Below the pieces are notes generated by a model that worked only from the letters and a program-made list of their open reading frames with translations, did no database searches and had not been told where the DNA came from. Both the position numbers and the translations under genes were made by a program. From Sandaracinaceae bacterium (GTDB lineage: Bacteria; Myxococcota_A; Polyangia; Polyangiales; Houyiibacteriaceae), in contig JAAZAH010000306.1 in the NCBI GenBank assembly GCA_012514415.1, forward strand, positions 1 through 8,374: DNA of 8,374 nt, read 5' to 3'. Positions within the stretch are counted from its first letter, which is position 1; each line of letters begins with the position of its first letter. This document shows positions 1-5,249 of this stretch, in pieces.

Positions 1-1
1 A

Positions 2-472
2 AAGACCGAGGCGCTCGACCTCACATCGTTCCGGATCGCGGCGCCCACCGCGCCCACCGCCGCGCGATCGGCGCGTGAAGGGAGCACGGCGAGCGCAGAG
101 GCGGGCGGGGGCTCAGCCCATGGCGAAGCGTTCGGCGCGAGTCATGGGACCGGACGCGGACAACGGGGCTTGGGTGGAAGCCATGCAGCGGGGAATCTTT
201 CGGCGCAACTTGCGATCGCAAACCGCCGCTGGCGCTGTCCGTGGCCGACGGATGCCGATCGGCTCGCGATTCATCAAGAGTCCGCGACGCTTCGTGTCTG
301 TGTCTCCAAGGAAGGCAAGCTCGAGTCTGCCGAAATTCGGCAGGACCCGGGCTATGGATTTGGAGCCGCCGCGCTCGGCTGCGTCGAGACCGCGCGCTTT
401 ACGCCCGCTCGCGATCGAAGCGGCGCGGCGATGGATGCTTGTGCCACCATCCGCGTCCGCTTTGAGCGGTGA
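2..472 (+). CDS. TonB-like energy transducer, C-terminal part (5' end outside window)
   Basis: The reading frame beginning at base 2 is open from the left edge to a TGA at 470-472, giving 156 residues of a longer protein. TonB proteins link inner-membrane ExbB/ExbD to outer-membrane receptors and pass on proton-motive energy. Residues 1-76 are an Ala/Gly/Ser/Arg-rich linker that starts with a LDLTSF motif; such linkers are common before the domain in myxobacterial TonB-like proteins. Residues 77-156 look like a TonB C-terminal domain: a WRCPWP motif, a strand with LRVCVSKEGK, then DPGYGFG, a helix with ALGCVETARF, and a final IRVRFER strand. The N-terminal membrane anchor would lie upstream of the window. 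A TTG at 170 could be taken as a start, but the open frame and the linker upstream argue against it. The partner receptor or motor genes are not visible here. Family assignment is by recognition of motifs; the linker is too low in complexity to help. Confidence 0.72.
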   Translation, partial: KTEALDLTSFRIAAPTAPTAARSAREGSTASAEAGGGSAHGEAFGASHGTGRGQRGLGGSHAAGNLSAQLAIANRRWRCPWPTDADRLAIHQESATLRVCVSKEGKLESAEIRQDPGYGFGAAALGCVETARFTPARDRSGAAMDACATIRVRFER

Positions 473-498
473 TGTTGTGCATCGCTTCCCCTGGTCGA

Positions 499-537
499 GC
501 ACGCTCCGAAAAAACACGCTCTTAGCGGAGTCCGTGC
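499..537 (-). terminator. Candidate terminator hairpin after msrA
   Basis: This 69-nt gap between two convergent stop codons contains an inverted repeat. GCACGCTCCG (499-508) pairs with CGGAG (526-530) and CGTGC (533-537), with a 2-nt bulge and a 17-nt loop. On the minus strand a smaller alternative fold, CGCT-AAG-AGCG (527 to 517), is followed by TG and six T (514 to 509), the layout of a weak intrinsic terminator for the msrA transcript. No T tract follows on the plus strand. The two folds exclude each other. The short 4-bp stem keeps confidence low. Confidence 0.35.
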
Positions 538-541
538 GGCC

Positions 542-1171
542 CTAGAAGGCCACCCCCGTTCCTCCTGCGCCGCAGTATCCACCCGGGTTCTTCGCGAGGT
601 ACTGCTGATGGTAGCTTTCGGCGAAATAGAACTCAGGCGCGTCGAGAAGCTCCGTTGTGATCGGCCCGAAACCGCGCGCTTCGAGCGCCTTACCATAGCG
701 CGCCATGGCCTCTTTGGCCGCCTCACGCTGTTCGGCACTATAAGCATAGATCCCCGAGCGATATTGCGTCCCGTGATCGTTTCCTTGGCGCATGCCTTGC
801 GTGGGATCGTGCCCCTCAAAAAAGATCTTGAGAAGCTCCTCGTAGCGCAATCGGGACGGATCGAAAACGATGCGGACGACCTCATTGTGGCCGGTCCTTC
901 CGGAGCAAACCTCGTCGTAGGTCGGGTTCGGCGTATACCCCGCGGCGTAGCCTACGGCCGTCGAGATTACGCCGGGAACCTGCCAGAACATGCGCTCGGG
1001 GCCCCAAAAGCAGCCCATTCCAAAAAGCGCCATCTCAGCGCCAGGAAAATCACCATCGAGCGGGGTCCCGAGAACAAAATGTCGTTCGGGCACGGGCATC
1101 CGCTCCGAACGGCCGGGGAGCGCCTCCTCGGGCGTTGGCATCTTCGCGGTTCGTCTTGGGATGAAAAACAT
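542..1171 (-). CDS. msrA: Peptide methionine sulfoxide reductase MsrA
   Basis: MsrA reduces the S-epimer of methionine sulfoxide, free or in proteins, with electrons from thioredoxin; it repairs oxidative damage in the cytoplasm. The 209-residue product matches the long E. coli-type enzyme. Residues 16-21 (EALPGR) align with the E. coli N-terminal extension. The catalytic Cys54 sits in GCFWG (53-57). GYAAGYTPNPTYDEVCSG (74-91), the Glu in GHNEVV (Glu97) and GNDHGTQYRSG (130-140) form the substrate pocket. YHQQYL is followed by GGYCGAGG with resolving Cys200. The E. coli enzyme has a further recycling Cys near the end (GVC); here the ending is GVAF, so only one resolving cysteine is left there. 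The ATG at 1171 is preceded by GGAGG (1181-1177) with a 5-nt gap, and homology to the E. coli N-terminus supports it over upstream starts in the same open frame. It overlaps the stop of the upstream membrane-protein gene by one base (TGATG), so translation is probably coupled. Confidence 0.97.
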   Translation of the reverse strand: MFFIPRRTAKMPTPEEALPGRSERMPVPERHFVLGTPLDGDFPGAEMALFGMGCFWGPERMFWQVPGVISTAVGYAAGYTPNPTYDEVCSGRTGHNEVVRIVFDPSRLRYEELLKIFFEGHDPTQGMRQGNDHGTQYRSGIYAYSAEQREAAKEAMARYGKALEARGFGPITTELLDAPEFYFAESYHQQYLAKNPGGYCGAGGTGVAF

Positions 1172-1380
1172 CACAGCCTCCGATTGATCTTCTCTGCTCT
1201 GCGATAGGCCGTATAGGCCGAGATGAAATGGAAGGGGAGGCCGAAGAAGCCCGCCGAGACGATCCATAGGCTCGGTGTGATGATGAGCCAGAAGAGTCCG
1301 CGAAAAAACTCGCCGTTGTAGATCTGACCTGCGCCAGGAATGAAGAAGCTGAGGATCGCGGCATGTCCGGGATTTTTCAC
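1171..1380 (-). CDS. Small TM2-type membrane protein
   Basis: This 69-residue protein opens with KNPG-AAILSFFIPGAGQIYNGEF, the signature of short TM2-domain proteins: a helix containing a PGAGQIYNG turn, then a second hydrophobic stretch. Hydrophobic segments are at about residues 6-20 and 27-56, and the end is basic (RRAEKINRRL), consistent with a cytoplasmic tail. No catalytic residues are seen and the molecular role of the family is unknown. The start is a GTG at 1380-1378, chosen because the family usually begins MKNPG and an in-frame TAA lies just upstream with no other usual start in between. AAGGGA lies only 1 nt before the GTG, too close for a normal Shine-Dalgarno sequence. It is the first gene of a two-gene unit; its TGA overlaps the ATG of msrA. 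Confidence 0.8.
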   Translation of the reverse strand: MKNPGHAAILSFFIPGAGQIYNGEFFRGLFWLIITPSLWIVSAGFFGLPFHFISAYTAYRRAEKINRRL

Positions 1381-1688
1381 GTCCCTTATTTAAGACTCGA
1401 TTTGGAAAACGAAAGGGCCTCCATCGCGGGTTTTCCGGTAAAGCGCCGACGAACCATCGGTTCAGCGCCTCGGTTGGAGCCGAACAGCGCACCTTGTCGG
1501 ACCTTCCCGTGGGTGAAGTGCCTCTCTCGTCGGTCCGCATTTGCCCGTGCGCGTGAACGCATGGGTGGCGCCGAGGACGACGTGAAAACTGAGCTCAGCT
1601 TGGGCGGTGGTCCGTCGAGTGGCCGAGGTGCACCTTTCGCCGGGAGCCGCTTGCCGGATTCGGTCCTTCTCCGCTAAGGTCAACGATC
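1381..1688. other. Noncoding divergent region between TM2 protein and DUF3604 gene
   Basis: This 308-nt stretch must hold the promoters for the leftward TM2-msrA unit and the rightward DUF3604 gene. On the minus strand TTAAAT (1393 to 1388) is a fair -10 match lying 7 nt before the GTG start. On the plus strand TTGCCG (1651-1656) could be a -35, but no convincing -10 follows at the right distance. A tight inverted repeat, GAACC-ATC-GGTTC, lies at 1451-1463. Frames open across this region on both strands give proteins without recognisable features, so I regard it as noncoding. Confidence 0.5.
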
Positions 1689-3611
1689 ATGAGAACCGGG
1701 GTTTATCGCCAAGCGCTCTTCATCGTCCTCATCGGTGTTGCCGTCGGCTGCTCGTCCGACGAAGAAGACGTCAAAGGCCCGCCGCTCGAAGAGCTCGGAA
1801 GGTGCGCTGATTTCACCCCTGAGCGTCGCCCGCTTTTCGGAGACATTCACGCGCACACTACGCTTTCGCTCGATGCCAATACCCAAGGCACCCGGCTCCG
1901 CCCAGCCGACGCCTACCGCTACGCACGCGGGGAAGAGGTTGGCATCCAGCCCTACGACTCTTCCGGAAAGGCGCTCCGCCGAGTCAAAATCGATCGGCCT
2001 CTCGATTTCGTGGCGATTACCGACCACGCGGAGTTCTTCGGCACGCTGAAGGGTTGCCTCACCGAGGGCTCACCCATCTATGAACGCGATGAATGCGTCT
2101 CCTATCGGAACTCGCCGACTTCGAGCTTTTACGCTTTCAATATCCTCGCCGCGCTCGAGCCCGCCGACGTGGCTCAGCCCGAATATTGCGGGATCGACGG
2201 AGAGGAGTGTCATCCGCTCACGCGTGAGGTTTGGCAGGAGGTCCAGGAGGCCGCAGAGGAGGCCTACGATCGGAGCGAGGCTTGTGAATTCACGAGCTTC
2301 GTAGCTTATGAGTGGACGGGCAGCCCCGGCTCGGCGAATTGGCATCGCAACGTGATCTTCCGAAATCACCGCGTGATGGATCGGCCGATTTCGTATTTCG
2401 ATGAACCGCGGCCCGAGCTCCTCTGGCGGAAGCTGAAGAGCGAGTGCATCGAGCGCGGCGACGGCTGCGATCTCATCGCGATCCCTCACAACACGAACCT
2501 AAGCGCGGGCTCACAGCTCGTCGGTGAACGGAGCGATGGCACGCCCCTTAGCGAAGAAGACGCACTCATCCAGGCCGAGATCGAGCCGCTTGTCGAGATC
2601 TATCAGCATAAAGGAGAGAGCGAATGCCTCCCGGGCGCGCCGGGCTCCGAGGGCGATGAATTCTGCACCTTCGAAAAGCTCCCTTACGCGACACTCGGTG
2701 GCGCGAATCTTGGCAATGAAACCCAGCCTCATGCCGCCGATTACCTCCGCAACATCTTCGCGAAAGGGCTCGAGATGGAATCTCGTCTCGGCGTCAATCC
2801 CTATGCGTTCGGCATCGTCGCGAGCACCGACACGCACATCGGCACGCCCGGCGGTGTGAGCGAGAAGGCTTACGCAGGGCATGGAGGCGCTGGCGTTGCG
2901 GCGCGCGACGACCTCCCGCCGGGCCTCGTCGATCAGGTCGCCTTCAGTCCGGGCGGGCTCGCGGGGGTTTGGGCCGAGGAGAACTCGCGCGAAGCGATCT
3001 TTCAAGCGTTTCGCCGAAAGGAGACCTTCGGCACCTCTGGACCGAGGATTCCGATTCGCCTCTTCGCTGGATTCGATCTGCCCGAGGGGCTCTGCGGCGA
3101 GGCCGAACGCGCCTCCATCGGCTACGAGCAGGGCGTGCCCATGGGCGGAGAGCTCATCGCGTCGAGCTCCGGAAAGCTGCGCCTTGCAGCCTGGGCGAGC
3201 GCGGATGAGGCCGAGGAGGTTGGGCTCGAGCGCCTCCAGATCATCAAGATTACGCGGGATGGAAGCGATCCCCGCGTCACGATCCTTGAAGTGGCGGGTG
3301 ATACGACCGGCGCGGCTGATGTTGATGAAGAGTGCCGTCCCGTCCCCGAGCGAGGGGGAGCGTCCGAGCTCTGTGGCGTGATCGAAGATCCGGATTTCGA
3401 TCCCTCCGTGCCCACGCTCTATTATGCGCGTGTCCTTCAGAATCCGACCTGCCGCTGGCATACGTATCAATGCCTCGAAGCGAATGTCGTCTGCGATCAG
3501 CCCGTGCTCAATCCGGTGCCTGAGGGCTTCGAAGGCTGTTGCGACGAACGTTATCCGAAATACGATCGCGAGCGCGCGTGGTCTTCACCCGTCTTCCTTC
3601 GTCCCGAGTGA
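1689..3611 (+). CDS. DUF3604 family lipoprotein, PHP-like putative metal hydrolase
   Basis: The 640-residue product has a lipoprotein signal: basic start, hydrophobic residues 9-20 and lipobox AVGC with Cys21, followed by acidic SSDEED. The rest should be exported and membrane-anchored. The body matches the DUF3604 family, whose length and order of blocks agree. Metal-binding motifs in order resemble a PHP-type phosphoesterase site: GDIHAH (51-56), AITDHAEF (109-116), NWHRN (217-221), IPHN (265-268), EIYQHKG (303-309) and STDTHIG (379-385). The block GGLAGVWAEENSREAIFQA (422-440), then ETFGTSGPRI, is typical of the family. No reaction is established to my knowledge; hydrolysis of a phosphate or other ester is inference. 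There are 19 cysteines, 18 besides the lipid anchor, which suggests disulfides outside the cytoplasm. The ATG at 1689 has a weak TAAGG 9 nt upstream; the signal peptide fits this start. Its TGA overlaps the GTG of the next gene (GTGA). Confidence 0.93.
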   Translation: MRTGVYRQALFIVLIGVAVGCSSDEEDVKGPPLEELGRCADFTPERRPLFGDIHAHTTLSLDANTQGTRLRPADAYRYARGEEVGIQPYDSSGKALRRVKIDRPLDFVAITDHAEFFGTLKGCLTEGSPIYERDECVSYRNSPTSSFYAFNILAALEPADVAQPEYCGIDGEECHPLTREVWQEVQEAAEEAYDRSEACEFTSFVAYEWTGSPGSANWHRNVIFRNHRVMDRPISYFDEPRPELLWRKLKSECIERGDGCDLIAIPHNTNLSAGSQLVGERSDGTPLSEEDALIQAEIEPLVEIYQHKGESECLPGAPGSEGDEFCTFEKLPYATLGGANLGNETQPHAADYLRNIFAKGLEMESRLGVNPYAFGIVASTDTHIGTPGGVSEKAYAGHGGAGVAARDDLPPGLVDQVAFSPGGLAGVWAEENSREAIFQAFRRKETFGTSGPRIPIRLFAGFDLPEGLCGEAERASIGYEQGVPMGGELIASSSGKLRLAAWASADEAEEVGLERLQIIKITRDGSDPRVTILEVAGDTTGAADVDEECRPVPERGGASELCGVIEDPDFDPSVPTLYYARVLQNPTCRWHTYQCLEANVVCDQPVLNPVPEGFEGCCDERYPKYDRERAWSSPVFLRPE

Positions 3612-4495
3612 GCCTCACGCGCGCTCTCGCTCATCCGCGTTCCGGCCGTAGGCGCTCGGGAGTTCGTTCGCTTTTCTTCGGGGTCGTTCTGGGGCTTGGC
3701 CTGCTTTCTTGCACTCCTTCCGAGCAGCCGCCCGATGTCGTGCGGGCGCGTGAGCTCTTGGTCGAAATTCCGCCCGGCGCGGATGCGATCGCCCTCGAGC
3801 TCGCCAAGCGCGAGGCGATCCTCATCGATCTTGCGAGGCAGCGCGGCTTCCCTGAGGCCGACTCGAGCGCGATCCTCTATGTCGAGATGCTTCGCGGGAA
3901 GGGCGGGCAGGAGATCGATCTGAACGATCCTGGACTTCGCCGGCGCATGATCTATTGGGGCGAAAAGATCCTAGAAGAGAGGGTCGAGGCGAAACTCGAT
4001 GAGGCCTCGCTTCGGGCGCATCTCGAGGCGAATCAGGAGCGCTATCTCCTCCCCGAGCGTTTCGATTTTGCCCTCGTTTATTTTTCGCGCGAGCGGCGCG
4101 GCGATCGCGCGGTGGCCGACGCGAGAGACCTCGAACTCCCCTTGGGCGACGCGGCGCGTGAAGCGTATCGGATGGGAGATCCCAAGATCGGGCTGAGCGC
4201 GAACCTCAACCTGACGCTCCGTGAGATCGAGCGGCGCTTCGGAGGCTCGCTCGCTTCCGCCTTCCGCGAGGGAAAAGCCGAGGTTGGCCAATGGACCGCA
4301 CCGATCGAATCACGAGACGGCGTCTATCGCGTCCATCTGTTCGAGAGGATCGCCCCCCGACTCCCCTCCCTCGAAGCGCTCGCGCCCCGCCTCCGCGCTT
4401 CTCTCCTTCGCGATCTTCGAGCCGAAAAGCGTGAAGCGGCGCTCCGTGAGCTCCAGGACAAAATCCGCTTCACATTCGTCGAGCGTTCCGATTAG
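3608..4495 (+). CDS. Parvulin-like peptidyl-prolyl isomerase lipoprotein
   Basis: The protein resembles periplasmic SurA/PpiC-type folding helpers. With the GTG at 3608 it has 295 residues: basic N-terminus, hydrophobic 21-33, lipobox LLSC with Cys35, then an acidic and Pro-rich stretch. A helical N-domain follows (about 60-146, with NDPGLRRRMIYWGEKILEER and an EANQERY helix end), then the parvulin-like part from about 150 (PERFDFALVYFSRERRGD) to 245 (VGQWTAPIESRDGVYRVHLFE), and a charged C-terminal helix (255-285). In active parvulins the first strand and the last motif normally carry histidines (HILV and GYH); here they read FALV and GVYRV, so prolyl isomerase activity is doubtful and a chaperone role is possible. 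The start at 3608 overlaps the TGA of the DUF3604 gene (GTGA), which implies translational coupling; no Shine-Dalgarno sequence is seen. An upstream in-frame TTG at 3539 would add 23 residues inside the neighbour and is less likely. Confidence 0.82.
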   Translation: MSLTRALAHPRSGRRRSGVRSLFFGVVLGLGLLSCTPSEQPPDVVRARELLVEIPPGADAIALELAKREAILIDLARQRGFPEADSSAILYVEMLRGKGGQEIDLNDPGLRRRMIYWGEKILEERVEAKLDEASLRAHLEANQERYLLPERFDFALVYFSRERRGDRAVADARDLELPLGDAAREAYRMGDPKIGLSANLNLTLREIERRFGGSLASAFREGKAEVGQWTAPIESRDGVYRVHLFERIAPRLPSLEALAPRLRASLLRDLRAEKREAALRELQDKIRFTFVERSD

Positions 4496-4501
4496 CGCGA
4501 A

Positions 4502-4864
4502 CTACCCGCGTCCTTCGATGAGCGCGATGATATTCTTCATCGGCCTGCCGACGGCGGCGCCGTCCTCGGTCACGAGAAGGGGACGCTCGAGGAGGATCGG
4601 CTCTTCGGCCATGACTTTGAGAACCTCCGCGAGGGGAGTGGCGTCGGTGAAGCCACGCTCTTTGAAGACGGCTTCCTTCTTTCGGATCATCTCGCGCGCG
4701 CTTTCTCCGAGCTTTTGGGCGATCGCCTCGAGCGTTTCGAGTGAGGGGGGGTCTTTGAGATATTCCACAACCTCAACCTCGAGACCGCGCTCTTTGATGA
4801 GCGCGAGGGCCTCGCGGCTCTTGGAGCAGCGGGGGTTATGGTAGAGGATTGCTTTCTTCGTCAT
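4502..4864 (-). CDS. arsC: ArsC/YfgD-type arsenate reductase family protein
   Basis: The 120-residue product has the thioredoxin-like fold signature of glutaredoxin-dependent ArsC proteins, which reduce arsenate to arsenite in the cytoplasm. The active-site loop YHNPRCSKSR (8-17) holds Cys13. Three arginines that bind the oxyanion in E. coli ArsC are in matching places: Arg61 in MIRKKE, Arg94 in LLERPLLVT and Arg107 in VGRP. HNPRCSKSRE and the ERP...VGRP spacing are closer to E. coli YfgD than to plasmid ArsC, so true arsenate activity is not certain. No arsenite pump, ArsR regulator or other ars gene is in the window. The ATG at 4864-4862 has GAGG 6 nt upstream, inside a CCTCGAGG palindrome (4871-4878). 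It converges on the parvulin gene with 6 nt between stops and no room for a terminator, so the two transcripts probably run into each other. Confidence 0.9.
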   Translation of the reverse strand: MTKKAILYHNPRCSKSREALALIKERGLEVEVVEYLKDPPSLETLEAIAQKLGESAREMIRKKEAVFKERGFTDATPLAEVLKVMAEEPILLERPLLVTEDGAAVGRPMKNIIALIEGRG

Positions 4865-5034
4865 CTGGAACCTCGAGGTGCGGCGATTGCCGCCGTGAAC
4901 GACGGGGCCTGAGGAGCGAAACGGTGCCCCGCCGAACCGTTCAATTACGATCTAGCATGCAGAGCGTACGAAATCCGGCGAGATCGAACGGCGGTTTGAC
5001 CGCAGTCGAATGCCTTCAATCAAGGGTGATTCAT

Positions 5035-5070
5035 ATTTTTGTCAAACGGACGGGAATTGAAGACAAAAAT
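5035..5070. promoter_or_regulatory. 9-bp perfect inverted repeat, candidate operator
   Basis: ATTTTTGTC (5035-5043) and GACAAAAAT (5062-5070) are exact reverse complements separated by 18 nt. The arms are AT-rich in a GC-rich genome and lie 180-215 nt before the FAD gene, just upstream of a possible extended -10 at 5080. The 27-nt centre-to-centre distance is about two and a half helical turns, which suits a dimer or pair of dimers binding both arms. As a terminator it is poor: the stem is AT-only at one end, the loop is long and no T run follows. Confidence 0.4.
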
Positions 5071-5079
5071 CAGGCGCCC

Positions 5080-5088
5080 TGCTAGCAT
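5080..5088 (+). promoter_or_regulatory. Possible extended -10 element for the FAD/ThDP operon
   Basis: TGC-TAGCAT matches the extended -10 layout (TGn followed by a hexamer with 4 of 6 consensus bases). Transcription would begin near 5095, leaving a leader of about 155 nt. No good -35 stands at 17 nt, although extended -10 promoters can do without one. If this is the start, the 43-codon frame beginning at 5087 could not be translated from its ATG. Confidence 0.22.
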
Positions 5089-5218
5089 GGCCCAGCAAAA
5101 CCCAAGCCCGACGCATCTCTCAGCGCTCCGCTCGATCGGCGAGTGGTGGCTTCGGCGACGGGGGTTTCTCGGCTCCTCCGAACGTCGCGAAATACACGTC
5201 GTGACTGCCCCCAGCTGA
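5087..5218 (+). CDS. Possible 43-codon leader ORF
   Basis: An ATG at 5087 opens a frame of 43 codons ending in TGA at 5216-5218, 31 nt before the FAD dehydrogenase start. The peptide starts MAQQNPSPTH, has a Trp pair (20-21) and three arginines after it, and resembles no family I know. There is no clear Shine-Dalgarno sequence, so it may be a chance frame. What makes it worth listing is that its stop codon lies inside a hairpin (5203-5226) that competes with a second hairpin covering the ribosome binding site of the next gene. It could therefore be a leader peptide that controls translation. Confidence 0.2.
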   Translation: MAQQNPSPTHLSALRSIGEWWLRRRGFLGSSERREIHVVTAPS

Positions 5219-5243
5219 GGGTGGTCTCCAGCTCAAGGAGATC
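5203..5243 (+). promoter_or_regulatory. Two mutually exclusive leader hairpins, one hiding the ribosome binding site
   Basis: Hairpin 1 (5203-5226) pairs GACTGCCC with GGGTGGTC through six Watson-Crick and two G-U pairs, then a C/A mismatch, one C-G pair and an AGCT loop. Hairpin 2 (5223-5243) pairs GGTCTCC (5223-5229) with GGAGATC (5237-5243), seven pairs including one G-U, around the 7-nt loop AGCTCAA. Hairpin 2 takes up most of the AAGGAG (5235-5240) of the FAD gene. The two share bases 5223-5226, so they cannot both form fully. This is the layout of a translational switch, but no conservation data are available here and GC-rich leaders fold by chance. Confidence 0.35.
5235..5240 (+). promoter_or_regulatory. 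Shine-Dalgarno AAGGAG that decides the FAD gene start
   Basis: AAGGAG lies 9 nt before GTG 5250 but only 3 nt before the in-frame TTG at 5244. The 9-nt spacing is workable and GTG is the stronger start codon, so GTG 5250 is preferred. Confidence 0.7.
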
Positions 5244-5249
5244 TTGACA

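Larger units (their letters stand above)
4865..5249. other. Divergent intergenic region upstream of arsC and the FAD/ThDP operon
   Basis: These 385 nt separate arsC from the rightward FAD/ThDP operon. Several small inverted repeats are visible: GCGGC-GATT-GCCGC (4880-4893), AACGGT-N10-ACCGTT (4920-4941), GCGGT-TTG-ACCGC (4991-5003) and the longer AT-rich pair listed separately at 5035-5070. The octamer CTAGCATG occurs twice (4952-4959 and 5082-5089). TTGACC (4996-5001) is a good -35 match but has no matching -10. A 43-codon frame and two hairpins fill the last part before the FAD gene. Confidence 0.55.

Noticed and set aside
170..472. TTG at 170 as the start of a small TonB-domain protein
   Set aside because: The same frame is open to the left edge and encodes a typical linker, so a longer protein cut by the window is more likely.
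75..545. 156-codon plus-strand frame overlapping the TonB end
   Set aside because: It is in another frame and its Arg/Ala/Ser-rich product has no domain, while the frame starting at 2 shows a TonB C-terminal domain.
1172..1540. Upstream extension of the msrA frame (possible 332-residue form)
   Set aside because: The extension runs through the TM2 gene in another frame and has no conserved content; the ATG at 1171 has a GGAGG and matches the E. coli N-terminus.
1363..1677. 104-codon plus-strand frame in the divergent region
   Set aside because: It starts antisense inside the TM2 gene, has no recognisable motif and lies where both flanking genes need promoters.
2511..3470. 319-codon minus-strand frame opposite the DUF3604 gene
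   Set aside because: It is antisense to a conserved gene, with a charged, motif-free sequence.
4849..5085. 78-codon plus-strand frame upstream of the FAD gene
   Set aside because: It begins antisense inside arsC, is Arg/Ser-rich without motifs, and runs through the inverted-repeat region.
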